Part shown: positions 51,069 to 59,690 of the stretch, in pieces
How positions within the stretch are numbered: the stretch's first letter is position 1
Layout of the letters: every line of letters begins with the position of its first letter
From: Marichromatium purpuratum 984
Lineage (GTDB): Bacteria; Pseudomonadota; Gammaproteobacteria; Chromatiales; Chromatiaceae
Assembly (NCBI RefSeq): GCF_000224005.2
Contig: NZ_CP007031.1
Location: 3,492,001-3,556,000 of the forward strand
DNA: 64,000 nt
Direction of reading: 5' to 3'
Notes under the pieces: model-generated
Told to the model about the DNA's origin: nothing
Seen by the model: the letters and a program-made list of their open reading frames with translations, nothing else
The model's database searches: none
Position numbers and translations under genes: made by a program

Positions 51069-52160
51069 ATGGCCCAGACCGACACCCGCGAGCCCCGCCA
51101 CCACACAGCGGCACACTGGCTCGACGCACTCGATGCGCGGCTCCAACCCGCTCGTGTCCGGGTCGCCCGCTGCCTGCCGGAACGACTGCGCCAGACGCTC
51201 GTCGATCGCAACCGCAGGCTGCTGGTCGAACCCGACGAGACCCAGGCCCGGCTGACGCAGCTGCGCGGCGAGACCCGCGAACCGGTCGGCACCCTCGCGC
51301 TGGACACCGAGGAGCGACTCCCCGAGGCGCTCACCGATCACCGCCGTCGCACCACGCTGCGCCTGCCCGAGACGACGATACTGCGCCGTGAACTCTCGCT
51401 CCCCGCCCAGGTCAGACCGCGCCTGAGCGAGGTGCTCCATCATGAACTCGATCGTCTCTCGCCCTTCCCCGCCGACCAGCTCTTCTACGATGCGCGGCTG
51501 CTGCCGACAGCCAAGCGCGCCGCACGCATCCGCGTCGAACTCGCGCTCTGTCCACGCGCGCCGCTCGAGGACTGGCTCGCACGGCTGGCGCGGGCCGGGG
51601 CCACGGTCGAGCGCATCGACTGGGCCGGCGCCTGGCGCGGTGCCAACCTGCTCCCGCCGCGCCGCCGCCCTCGTCGTCGACCACCGCGACTCGGGATCGA
51701 CGGCTGGCTCGTACTGCTCGCGCTGGCGCTGCTGATCGCAGCGCTGGCGTCCCCGCTGTGGCAGCGTCATGCCCATCTCGCGCGACTCGAACAGGCGCTC
51801 GGGGCGGCGCGCGCCCAGGCGCTCGAGACCGACCGGGTGCGTCAGGCGCTCGAGCAGGCCCGTCAGGGCAGTCTCGTCGCGCTCGAACAGCGCCGTCTCC
51901 AGCCCCGCGCGCTCGAACTGCTCGGCGCGCTCAGCACCCGTCTCGCCGACGACACCTGGGTGCAGAGCCTGGAGTTCGACGGTCGCCAGGTCGAGTTGAC
52001 CGGTGAGTCGGCAAGCGCCACGGCGCTGATCGCCCTGCTCGAAGGCGCTCCCGGGATCTCCTCGGTGCGATTCCGCTCGCCGGTGGTGCAGATCGACCGC
52101 AACGGCAAGGAGCGCTTCAACCTCGTCTTCCAGCTGGAGACGGCGGAGCCTAGGCCATGA
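51069..52160 (+). CDS. Type II secretion GspL/PilN-like protein
   Basis: 363 residues from ATG 51069 (MAQTDTREPRHHTAAHWLDA); an ATG at 50991 is also open. The cytoplasmic actin-like portion includes LPETTILRRELSLPAQVRPR and HHELDRLSPFPADQLFYDAR, the PilM/GspL-like 'LSPF' motif. A single TM (GWLVLLALALLIAALASPLW) follows. The periplasmic part has a coiled coil (RLEQALGAARAQALETDRVR) and a ferredoxin-like fold (DDTWVQSLEFDGRQVELTGE). This fusion of PilM-like and PilN-like parts is the GspL arrangement of the reduced type II secretion systems in many environmental gammaproteobacteria. It overlaps the next gene by 4 bases. Confidence 0.82.
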   Translation: MAQTDTREPRHHTAAHWLDALDARLQPARVRVARCLPERLRQTLVDRNRRLLVEPDETQARLTQLRGETREPVGTLALDTEERLPEALTDHRRRTTLRLPETTILRRELSLPAQVRPRLSEVLHHELDRLSPFPADQLFYDARLLPTAKRAARIRVELALCPRAPLEDWLARLARAGATVERIDWAGAWRGANLLPPRRRPRRRPPRLGIDGWLVLLALALLIAALASPLWQRHAHLARLEQALGAARAQALETDRVRQALEQARQGSLVALEQRRLQPRALELLGALSTRLADDTWVQSLEFDGRQVELTGESASATALIALLEGAPGISSVRFRSPVVQIDRNGKERFNLVFQLETAEPRP

Positions 52161-52765
52161 CCCGGGCGCGCACCGACTGTCTGCTCGTCTGGGGACTCGC
52201 CGGCTCGTTGCTGGTCGGCCTGCTCGCGCTGACGCTGCTGCCCTGGTGGCTCACACTCGACGCGCTCGATGCGCGTATCGCCAGCGCCGAGGACCGGCTC
52301 GGGCGCTATCAGCGTATCGCCGCCGGCCTGCCGATGCTGCGCGACGAACTCGAGCGGGTCCGTACCGACCCCGCGCTCGCCGGGCTCTATGTCCAGGCCG
52401 CCACCGAGACGATCGCCGGGGCCGAGCTGCAGCGCCAGCTCCAGCAGATCATCGCCGCCGCTCGCGGCCGACTGATCAGCGTCCAGCTGCTGCCGACCAC
52501 CAGCGCGGATGCCGAGGCACCCACCCGCCTCCATGTCCGCGCCCAGGTCCAGGGCACCACCGCGACCCTGTTCGAGATCCTCTACCGCATCGAACAGGCC
52601 CGCCCCCTGCTCTTCGTCGAGCGGCTCTCAGCGCGCTCGGCGGCACAGCCGGAGCAGCGGCTGCGCGCCAGTCGCGCCGCCACCCCGTCATTGGCCACCG
52701 CACCCGAGGGGGCGCTGATGCTGCGGCTCGACGTATTCGGCTTCGTGCGCGGGGAGGAGCCATGA
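52157..52765 (+). CDS. Type II secretion GspM-like protein
   Basis: 202 residues. The N-terminal TM is CLLVWGLAGSLLVGLLALTL, followed by a coiled coil (LDARIASAEDRLGRYQRIAA) and a ferredoxin-like periplasmic domain: LQQIIAAARGRLISVQLLPT and VHVRAQ-like LHVRAQVQGTTATLFEILYR, matching the GspMb family (PilO-like). It forms the inner-membrane assembly platform with GspL. It overlaps both neighbours by 4 bases (ATGA). Confidence 0.82.
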   Translation: MTRARTDCLLVWGLAGSLLVGLLALTLLPWWLTLDALDARIASAEDRLGRYQRIAAGLPMLRDELERVRTDPALAGLYVQAATETIAGAELQRQLQQIIAAARGRLISVQLLPTTSADAEAPTRLHVRAQVQGTTATLFEILYRIEQARPLLFVERLSARSAAQPEQRLRASRAATPSLATAPEGALMLRLDVFGFVRGEEP

Positions 52766-53310
52766 GCCGCGCCCCCGCGCTCATCGCCAGCCTCCTGCTC
52801 GGCGGGGTCCTGGTCTGGCAGTGGCACGACTGGCGCGCGCCGCTGCCCACCCCGGCCCCTCGGGCGACGGCGACCGAACACGCCGACGAGCCGCTCGCCG
52901 CAAGGCTCGCGCCGCCGCCCCGGACACACTATGCCGAGGTACTCGAACGGCCGCTGTTTCGTCCCGACCGTCGCCCTCCCCCACCCCCGGCCCCCGTCCA
53001 GGCGAGCGCCGAACAGCACCGGGCGGTGATCGCGCTCGAGCGCCTCACCCTCACCACGGTCCTGATCACCCCCCGTCAGCGCGCCGCCTGGGTGCGCATC
53101 GCCGACGACGGCGGCGACAGCCAGCGCGTCGAGGTCGGCGATCGACTGGGCGACTGGACGGTCTCGGCGATCCACCCCGACCACCTCCTGCTCGAGCGAC
53201 AGGGCCGAGCCGATCGGCTACCATTGCGCGACTTCACCCGGCCTGGCGCGGCACCAGCGACGGCGCCCGGCGGACCCGGCCCGCGACCGTCACCGTCGTC
53301 ACGGCCCTGA
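52762..53310 (+). CDS. Type II secretion GspC/GspN-like protein
   Basis: 182 residues from ATG 52762. The N-terminal anchor is APALIASLLLGGVLVWQWHD. A Pro-rich linker follows (RPDRRPPPPPAPVQASAE). The periplasmic HR-like domain has LTLTTVLITPRQRAAWVRIA, RVEVGDRLGDWTVSAIHPDH and LLLERQGRADRLPL, like the GspC homology region or the GspN-type protein of short systems. It would link the inner-membrane platform to the secretin encoded next. The C-terminal 20 residues are Pro/Ser-rich. Confidence 0.75.
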   Translation: MSRAPALIASLLLGGVLVWQWHDWRAPLPTPAPRATATEHADEPLAARLAPPPRTHYAEVLERPLFRPDRRPPPPPAPVQASAEQHRAVIALERLTLTTVLITPRQRAAWVRIADDGGDSQRVEVGDRLGDWTVSAIHPDHLLLERQGRADRLPLRDFTRPGAAPATAPGGPGPRPSPSSRP

Positions 53311-53341
53311 GCCAGGCAGCCAGATCGAGACCCGAGGTCCC

Positions 53342-55468
53342 ATGGACGCAGACCCCAGACCACGCACCACCAGCGGCCTGTTGCTGACGCTGCTGGTCCT
53401 GCTCGTGCTCGGTGGCTGCGAGCGCGCCGACTGGGACCCCACGCTCAGGCTCGGCGACCCGGCCGGACACGTCGTCGATGCCGAGCGCCAGCGCGGTGGC
53501 GAACACCCTGGCGGCACCAGCGCCACCACCATCGCACTCGGCGACGGCGACACCCGCGCCCGCACCCGCGATTTCATCGACCCCGGCAGCGGCGCCGTGG
53601 TGCAGCGCATCGCCCGCCCCCAGGTCGACACCACCCCGGGCGAGGTCACCCTCAACTTCGAGCGTACCGACATCCGCGAGGTGGTACGGGTGATCCTCGG
53701 CGAGGTGCTGCAGCGCGACTATGTGCTCCACCCCGCGGTACAGGGCGAGGTCTCGCTGCAGGCCCAGGCGCTGCGACGCGAGCATCTGCTGCCGACCCTC
53801 GAGACCCTGCTGCGGATGAACGGCGCGGCACTGGTCGAGCGCGGCGGCGGCTACCAGATCCTGCCGCTGACCAACGCGCTGCAGGGCCAGGTGGTCCCCC
53901 AGCTCGGCGAGTCGAGCCGTGCGCTGCCGGCCGGCTACAGCGTCCAGGTGGTGCCGCTGCGCTATATCGGCGCCGCCGAGATGGGGCGCATCCTCGAACC
54001 CCTCGCCCCCGAAGGCAGCATCCTGCGCGTCGACACCCAGCGCAACCTGGTGGTGATCGCCGGCACCGGCCCGGAGATGGCCAACCTGCTCGACACCATC
54101 CGGGTGTTCGACGTCGACTGGATGGCCGGGCTCTCGGTCGGCTTCTTCATGCTCGAGTTCGCCAAGGCCGAGGCGGTGGTCGAGCAGCTCACCACCCTGC
54201 TCGACACCAAGGAGGGCGGCGCGCTCGACGGGGTGTTCCGCTTCGTCCCGATCGAGAGCGCCAACGCGCTGCTGGTGGTCTCGCCGCAACAGCGCTATGT
54301 CGAACGCGCACGCGACTGGATCAAACGTCTGGACATGGCCGAGGCCTCGGGCGAGGCGACCGAGCGGCTGTTCGTCTATCGCGTCCGTCACGGCAACGCC
54401 GAATCACTCGCCGAGATCCTCTCGGAGCTGTTCGGGGGCGGTCGGGGCGAGGGGCAGCGCAGCCTCGGCGCGGTGGCCCCGGGGATGGAACGGGTCACCC
54501 TCGATGCCGACGGCGAGGGTGGCGAGGCCGCGAGCGCCCGCCCCCAGACCCGCGCCCATCGTCTCGACACCGGGGTCAGCATCGTCGCCGACGCGGTCAA
54601 CAACTCGCTGCTGATCAAGGCCAGCGCCCGCGACTATCAGAAGATCCTCGACGCGCTCAAGCAGCTCGATATCGTCCCGCTGCAGGTGCTGGTCGAGGCG
54701 ACCATCGTCGAGATCACCCTCACCGGCAATCTCGAATACGGCGTGCAGTGGGACTTCTTCGGCCTCGCCACCGCCGACCAGCGCAGCAACTTCCGTCTCG
54801 ACGGCACCCTCGACGGCGCCAAGGACTCGGGTATCGGCGCCATCTTCCCCGGCTTCACCTGGTCGGTGATCTCGCGCCCCGACACCATCCGCGCCACCCT
54901 CAGCGCGCTAGCCGGGCGCAACCTCGTCAACGTGCTCTCCTCGCCCTCGGTGATGGTGCTCGACAACCAGACGGCGAAGATGCAGGTCGGCCAGCAGGTG
55001 CCGGTGGCCACCGCCCAGCAACAGAGCACCTCGACCACCGACCGCATCGTCAACAGCATCGAGTACCGCGACACCGGGGTGATGCTGTCGGTGAGGCCGC
55101 GCGTCACCCCCGGCGGCATGGTGCAGATGGAGATCGAGCAGGAGGTCAGCACCGTAGCCACCACCGAGAGTTCAAACCTCGACTCGCCCACCTTCCAGAC
55201 CCGCAACATCACCAGCTCGGTGGCGGTGCGCTCCAACCAGGCGGTGGTGCTCGGCGGACTGATCCAGGACCAGCGCGAGGACGGCAAGCAGGGCGTGCCT
55301 GGGCTCTACGACCTGCCGATCGCCGGCGCCCTGTTCGGCGAACGCAGCAAGAAGGCCAACCGCACCGAGCTGGTGGTGATCCTCACCCCCAGGGTGATTG
55401 CCAGCGACCAGGACCTCGAGGCCGTCACCCGCGACTTTCGCAGCAAGGTCAAGGGGTTGGAGTTCTAG
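53342..55468 (+). CDS. gspD: Type II secretion system secretin GspD
   Basis: 708 residues. A lipoprotein signal peptide (LVLLVLGGC, lipobox LGGC) precedes an N0 domain (EVTLNFERTDIREVVRVILG). N1-N3 repeats follow (VVPLRYIGAAEMGRILEPLA; FVPIESANALLVVSPQQRYV; VYRVRHGNAESLAEILSELF; IVADAVNNSLLIKASARDYQ). The secretin domain has VLVEATIVEITLTGNLEYGV, NVLSSPSVMVLDNQTAKMQV, GQQVPVAT and SNQAVVLGGLIQDQ, ending VVILTPRVIASDQDLEAV. It forms the outer-membrane channel. GspE/F/G-K genes are not in the window, so the system is split or completed elsewhere. Confidence 0.95.
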   Translation: MDADPRPRTTSGLLLTLLVLLVLGGCERADWDPTLRLGDPAGHVVDAERQRGGEHPGGTSATTIALGDGDTRARTRDFIDPGSGAVVQRIARPQVDTTPGEVTLNFERTDIREVVRVILGEVLQRDYVLHPAVQGEVSLQAQALRREHLLPTLETLLRMNGAALVERGGGYQILPLTNALQGQVVPQLGESSRALPAGYSVQVVPLRYIGAAEMGRILEPLAPEGSILRVDTQRNLVVIAGTGPEMANLLDTIRVFDVDWMAGLSVGFFMLEFAKAEAVVEQLTTLLDTKEGGALDGVFRFVPIESANALLVVSPQQRYVERARDWIKRLDMAEASGEATERLFVYRVRHGNAESLAEILSELFGGGRGEGQRSLGAVAPGMERVTLDADGEGGEAASARPQTRAHRLDTGVSIVADAVNNSLLIKASARDYQKILDALKQLDIVPLQVLVEATIVEITLTGNLEYGVQWDFFGLATADQRSNFRLDGTLDGAKDSGIGAIFPGFTWSVISRPDTIRATLSALAGRNLVNVLSSPSVMVLDNQTAKMQVGQQVPVATAQQQSTSTTDRIVNSIEYRDTGVMLSVRPRVTPGGMVQMEIEQEVSTVATTESSNLDSPTFQTRNITSSVAVRSNQAVVLGGLIQDQREDGKQGVPGLYDLPIAGALFGERSKKANRTELVVILTPRVIASDQDLEAVTRDFRSKVKGLEF

Positions 55469-55473
55469 AGTTC

Positions 55474-55556
55474 AGCCGCCAGCCATCAGCTATCAGCGAC
55501 CAGTGAGGAAGGTTAGCGACTGGTAGCTGGTGGCTGGTGGCTGGCAGCCGACGGCT
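55474..55556. repeat. Inverted pair of heptamer arrays
   Basis: Left arm units CAGCCGC-CAGCCAT-CAGCTAT-CAGCGAC-CAGTGAG (55474-55508) face right arm units in the opposite orientation (GCGACTG-GTAGCTG-GTGGCTG-GTGGCTG-GCAGCCG, from about 55515). The two arms can fold into a long imperfect hairpin just after gspD and before the convergent LysE gene, where it could act as a terminator or stabilising structure. Confidence 0.7.
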
Positions 55557-55566
55557 GGCGCCCGCC

Positions 55567-56193
55567 TCAGCGCGAGGCAGTGGCGAGCTTGAGGGCGAGG
55601 CCGGCGAAGACGGTGCCGGCCACCCGGTTGAGGATCAACTGGGCGCGGGGGGAGCGGCGCAGCCGGGCGCCGAGGGTGCCCGAGGACCAGGCGATGGCGG
55701 AGAACACCAGCAGCGCCGAGAGCATGAACAGCGCCCCGAGCAGCAACAGCTGCAGGGTCAGCGGGCCACGCGCGGGGTCGGCGAACTGGGGCAGGAAGGC
55801 GAGGAAGAAGATCGCCACCTTGGGGTTGGTGGTGCTCATCAACACGCCACGGGCGTAGAGCTGGGCGCGGCGCGGCGCGGTGGCGCCGCTGCCGTCGAGC
55901 GCGCAGGCCCCGGCGCGGAACGCCTGCCAGGCGAGATAGAGCAGATAGAGCGCGCCGAGCACCTTGAGCACGGTGAAGGCGAGCGCCGAGGCGGCGAACA
56001 GCGCGGCCACGCCGAGCGCCACCGCGGCGGTATGGAGCATCACCCCGGTGCACAGCCCGAGGGTGACGAAGAGCCCCGCCAGCCGACCGTGCAGGGCCGA
56101 CTGGGTGAGCACGAAGATGTTGTCCGGCCCGGGCGCAAGCGCCAGAGCGACCGAGGCGGCGAAGAACAACAGCGCGGTATCGAGGGGCAGCAT
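55567..56193 (-). CDS. LysE/RhtB family amino-acid exporter
   Basis: 208 residues with about six TM helices. The N-terminal LPLDTALLFFAASVALALAP is followed by GPDNIFVLTQSALHGRLAGL, the family's GP..... signature; LLYLAWQAFRAG and TTNPKVAIFFLAFLPQFADP are also diagnostic (NPK motif). Members export basic or neutral amino acids or homoserine lactones; the substrate is unknown. It is convergent with gspD and preceded on its own strand by a heptamer-containing gap. Confidence 0.92.
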   Translation of the reverse strand: MLPLDTALLFFAASVALALAPGPDNIFVLTQSALHGRLAGLFVTLGLCTGVMLHTAAVALGVAALFAASALAFTVLKVLGALYLLYLAWQAFRAGACALDGSGATAPRRAQLYARGVLMSTTNPKVAIFFLAFLPQFADPARGPLTLQLLLLGALFMLSALLVFSAIAWSSGTLGARLRRSPRAQLILNRVAGTVFAGLALKLATASR

Positions 56194-56293
56194 GATGAGG
56201 CGACCGTGAAGAAGAACGATCGCTCATCAATACCACGCGCACCCCGCCCGCGCACCCCACCCGAGACCGTCAGCTGTCCCCTGGCGGCTGAAG

Positions 56294-56392
56294 AAGCTCA
56301 TCCCTCCTTCGCGCCCTTTGGGCCTTTGCGGTTCAAATTCCTGGCGACTGGCGACTGGCGACTGGCGACTGGCGACTGGCGACTGGCGACTG
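56294..56392. repeat. GCAAAG block plus CTGGCGA heptamer array
   Basis: The inverted block CGCGCCCTTTGGGCCTTTGC (56309-56328), followed by GGTTCAAATTC, abuts seven perfect CTGGCGA units (56341-56389). The same order, block then heptamers, is found at 18.8 kb in the opposite orientation. It lies between the LysE gene and rsmD. Confidence 0.88.
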
Positions 56393-56406
56393 ATTCTAAA
56401 ACGACC

Positions 56407-56985
56407 TCACTCGACGTCCTCGGCGAGCAGCCCGTAACGGACCTGCCCGGCGCACTTGTCGCGCAGCAGCACCCAGCCCGGCGGCGCCTCCGGCAACCCC
56501 TCCTGACGTCCGCGCTCGACATAGAGACGCCCACCCGGCGCCACCCAGCCGTCCTCGACCAGCCGCGTCAGCGCCGGGGCGAGCAGGTCCTCGGCAAAGG
56601 GCGGGTCGAGGAAGATCAGGTCGAAGGGGCGCGGCGGGGTGGTGGCGAGCCAGTCCAAGGCATCGGCGCGGATCACCTCGACCGACTGCTCGCCGAGCGT
56701 GCGGACATTGACCTGGAGCTGACGCGCCGCCGCCGCGGCGCGCTCGATCAGCACCACCTCGCCGGCGCCGCGCGAGCAGGCCTCGAGCCCGAGCGCGCCG
56801 CTGCCGGCGAAGAGGTCGAGACAGCGCGCCCCGGCGATCGTCGGTGCCACCCAGTTGAACAGGGTCTCGCGCACCCGATCGGCGGTCGGGCGCAGCCCCG
56901 GCTGATCGATCACCGGCAGCCGGCGACCGCGATGGCGGCCACCGACGATGCGCAGCTGATGCTGCCCCGACCTACTCGGCTTCAT
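56407..56985 (-). CDS. rsmD: 16S rRNA (guanine(966)-N(2))-methyltransferase RsmD
   Basis: 192 residues from ATG 56985 (MKPSRSGQHQLRIVGGRHRG). RIVGGRHRGRRLPV and LRPTADRVRETLFNWV are the N-terminal RsmD signature. The SAM-binding motif is LDLFAGSGALGLEACSRGAG; the catalytic motif is LIFLDPPFAEDLL (DPPF). The ATG lies 14 bases inside the end of the preceding M16 peptidase gene. rsmD next to M16 peptidases and ftsY is a conserved gammaproteobacterial neighbourhood (in E. coli rsmD is next to ftsYEX). Confidence 0.95.
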   Translation of the reverse strand: MKPSRSGQHQLRIVGGRHRGRRLPVIDQPGLRPTADRVRETLFNWVAPTIAGARCLDLFAGSGALGLEACSRGAGEVVLIERAAAAARQLQVNVRTLGEQSVEVIRADALDWLATTPPRPFDLIFLDPPFAEDLLAPALTRLVEDGWVAPGGRLYVERGRQEGLPEAPPGWVLLRDKCAGQVRYGLLAEDVE

Positions 56986-58318
56986 CGACCCGCGCCGTCT
57001 GCCCCGCACCCCCGCCGACCTGCACCAGCACCATCCGCTCGGGATCGACCCGGCGCGCGAAGGCATCGCGGATCTGCGCGGCATCGACCGCCTCGACACG
57101 CTCGGCGAAGCGCGCAAGATGATCGAGCGGCAGCTCGTAGAAACCGATCATCGCCAGGTACTGGACGATGTCGCCGTTGCTGTCGATGCGCAACGGGAAG
57201 CCGCCAGTGATGTTGCGCCTGGCGGCCTCGAGTTCGTCCTCGGTCGGCCCCTCGGCGATGAAACGCTCGAGGGTCTCGCGCATCACCGCGATCGCCTGCT
57301 CGGCCTGATCGTTGCGAGTCTGCAGCCCCATCAGGAAGGGACCGAGCCGATCCAGCGGCAGGAAGTAGCTGTAGACGCTGTAGGACAGTCCGCGCTGCTC
57401 GCGCACCTCGTGCATCAGCTGCGAGACCAGCCCGCTGCCGCCGAGGATGTGGTTGCCGACATAGAGCGCGAAGTAGTCGGGATCGCCGCGACGCATCCCC
57501 GGCTGACCGGCGAGCACCGCCGTCTGGCTCGACGGAAAGGCGATGCGCTGTTGCACGCCCTGCGCGAGCGCCGCCACCTCGGGCAGCGCCGGCGCCGACT
57601 CGCCGCGCGGCAAGGTGCCGACCGCACGCTCGGCGAGCCGCTCGGCGCCGGCGCGATCGAGCGCGCCGACGATCGCCACCACCGCGTTGGCACCGACCAG
57701 ATAGCGCTGGTGGAAGGCGACCAGATCGTCGCGGGTGATCGCACTCACCCCCTCGGCGCTACCGGTCGGGTCCTCGGCATAGGGGTGATCGCCATAGATC
57801 GCCCGATAGAAGGCGCGGCTAGCCTGGGTACGCGGCGACTCCTGCTGCTGACGCAGCGCCACCAGGCGGTTCTCGCGCACCCGCTCGAGATCGGTCGCGG
57901 GGAAGCGCGGCGCGGCGAGCAGCGCGGCGAGGGTATCGAGGGCGGTGTCGAGCGCCGGTTCGCGGGTCAGGCTGCGCAGCGACACTGAGAAGATGTCGCG
58001 ATCGACCCCGCTGCCGAACTCGGCGCCGACACCCTCGAGACGCGCGGCAATGGTGTCGGCGTCCCACTCACCGGCGCCCTGGGCGAGCATCGCCGCGGTC
58101 AGCGAGGCCAACCCGGGACGGGCGCCGTCGCGCGCACTGCCGGCGTCGAAGGCTACGCGCAGATCGACCATCGGCAACCCTGGCGCGGCGACGAACAGCA
58201 CCCGGGCGCCGTTGTCGGTCTCCCAGGTCTGGATCTCGGGGGTGGCCTGGACGAGCCCGGCGGCGCACAGCAGCAGGGCGCCGAGCCAGACGCGCGGGCG
58301 GAAACGATCAGCGGACAT
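56972..58318 (-). CDS. M16 family peptidase-like protein, zinc-motif-less subunit
   Basis: 448 residues with a signal peptide (VWLGALLLCAAGLVQA). Two M16 half-domains are visible (MVDLRVAFDAGSARDGARPG; FHQRYLVGANAVVAIVGALD; FALYVGNHILGGSGLVSQLM; VREQRGLSYSVYSYF). At the place of HxxEH the sequence is LASLTAAMLAQGAGEWDADT, so it is inactive on its own. In M16 pairs, the companion with the zinc motif is catalytic and this subunit shapes the chamber through the Arg/Tyr-containing second domain (RGLSYSVYSY retained). GAGGAG precedes the ATG. It overlaps the catalytic partner by 11 bases and rsmD by 14. Confidence 0.9.
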   Translation of the reverse strand: MSADRFRPRVWLGALLLCAAGLVQATPEIQTWETDNGARVLFVAAPGLPMVDLRVAFDAGSARDGARPGLASLTAAMLAQGAGEWDADTIAARLEGVGAEFGSGVDRDIFSVSLRSLTREPALDTALDTLAALLAAPRFPATDLERVRENRLVALRQQQESPRTQASRAFYRAIYGDHPYAEDPTGSAEGVSAITRDDLVAFHQRYLVGANAVVAIVGALDRAGAERLAERAVGTLPRGESAPALPEVAALAQGVQQRIAFPSSQTAVLAGQPGMRRGDPDYFALYVGNHILGGSGLVSQLMHEVREQRGLSYSVYSYFLPLDRLGPFLMGLQTRNDQAEQAIAVMRETLERFIAEGPTEDELEAARRNITGGFPLRIDSNGDIVQYLAMIGFYELPLDHLARFAERVEAVDAAQIRDAFARRVDPERMVLVQVGGGAGQTARVDEAE

Positions 58319-59690
58319 GGGCGGCTCCTCGATGGGACGTGGCGGACGCGGGTGCGGCGGCGGGGTCGATCGGTTGCGGATCGAGCACGGCGACGGTGAG
58401 CCGGTCGGCCACCAGATACTTGCGCGCGACCGCCTGGATCTGTTCGGGGGTCACTGCGGCGAGCGCGTCGACATAGCGATCGGCCAACTCCCAACCGAGC
58501 CCCACGGCCTCGAGCTGGCCGAGCTGCATGCCCTGATAGAACAGCGAGTCCTTCTCGTAGATCTTGTCGGCGATGAGCTGGTTGCGCACCCGCTCGAGTT
58601 CGGCGGGTTCGACCGGTTCGTTCTGCAGCCGCGCGATCTCGTCGCGCAGCGCCTGTTCGAGTTCGTCGATGGCGTGGCCTTGGGCGGGAACGCCCTCGAA
58701 CAGGAACAGCCCGGGCAGTCGCCCGAAGGCGCTGTAGCCAGCGCCGACCGAGGCGGCCACCTCGCGCCCACGCACCAGCTTGCGTTCGAGGCGCGCGCTC
58801 TTGCCACCGTCGAGCACCGAGGCCAACACCTCGAGCGCATAGGGCTCCCACGCGGTCTCGGCATCGATCACCGCCGGGGCCTTGTAGCCCATCAGCAGAT
58901 AGGGCTCCTGCGCCGGGGCCTTGACCCGCAGCCGCTTCTCGCCGAGCTGCTCGGGCTCGGGACGGCCCTTCGGGGTCGCGATCGGCTCGGCCTGCAACGG
59001 CCCGAAATGATGCTCGGCGAGGGCGAAGACCTGCTCGGGATCGACATCGCCGGCGACCACCAGGGTGGCGTTGTTGGGGGCGTACCACTGTTGATACCAG
59101 TCACGCAGGTCCTCGACCTGCACCTCGGCGAGATCCCCCGGCCAACCGATCACCGGGATGCCGTAGGGCGAGGCGTCGTAAGCGGTGGCGTTGAAACGCT
59201 CGTAGGTGAGTGACTGCGGATCGTCGTCGGTGCGCATCCGCCGCTCCTCCTTGACCACTTCCAGCTCCTTGGCGAACTCGCCCGGGTCGAGCGCCAGGTT
59301 GCGCATGCGCTCGGCCTCGAGCTCGAAGGCGATCTCCAGCCGATCGCTGGCGAGGTTCTGGAAATAGGCGGTGTAGTCGCGGCTGGTGAAGGCGTTCTCC
59401 TCACCACCGTTGGCGGCGATGATGCGCGAGAACTCGCCCGGGGCGAGTCGCTCGGTGCCCTTGAACATCATGTGCTCGAGCAGGTGCGAGATACCGGTGA
59501 TGCCACCGTACTCGTAGCTCGAACCGACCCGATACCACACCTGGCTGGTGAGTACCGGAGCGCGATGATCGGGCTTGACCAGGATCTTGAGCCCGTTGTC
59601 GAGTTGGTGTTGGTAGACCGTCTGGCTCGCACCCGCCGCCAGCGGCAGCAGACAGACCAGGGTCGCGATGAATCGTCGTGACATGGACAC
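58308..59690 (-). CDS. M16 family zinc peptidase, catalytic subunit
   Basis: 460 residues. Signal peptide IATLVCLLPLAAGA. The inverted zinc motif HLLEH (residues 69-73, in GISHLLEHMMFKGTERL) and the downstream Glu-bearing helix (FELEAERMRNLALDPGEFAK) are intact. NATLVVAGDVDPEQVFALAE and YEKDSLFYQGMQLGQLEAVG follow. Periplasmic M16 proteases degrade short peptides in a clamshell chamber, paired with the zinc-less protein encoded next. The physiological substrate is unknown. It is the first gene of the M16-M16-rsmD operon. Confidence 0.93.
   Translation of the reverse strand: MSMSRRFIATLVCLLPLAAGASQTVYQHQLDNGLKILVKPDHRAPVLTSQVWYRVGSSYEYGGITGISHLLEHMMFKGTERLAPGEFSRIIAANGGEENAFTSRDYTAYFQNLASDRLEIAFELEAERMRNLALDPGEFAKELEVVKEERRMRTDDDPQSLTYERFNATAYDASPYGIPVIGWPGDLAEVQVEDLRDWYQQWYAPNNATLVVAGDVDPEQVFALAEHHFGPLQAEPIATPKGRPEPEQLGEKRLRVKAPAQEPYLLMGYKAPAVIDAETAWEPYALEVLASVLDGGKSARLERKLVRGREVAASVGAGYSAFGRLPGLFLFEGVPAQGHAIDELEQALRDEIARLQNEPVEPAELERVRNQLIADKIYEKDSLFYQGMQLGQLEAVGLGWELADRYVDALAAVTPEQIQAVARKYLVADRLTVAVLDPQPIDPAAAPASATSHRGAAHVR

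Noticed and set aside
53234-54391. A 385-codon open frame on the minus strand
   Set aside because: It lies entirely opposite gspD and its leader; the His/Glu/Asp/Val-rich composition is typical of antisense GC-rich frames.
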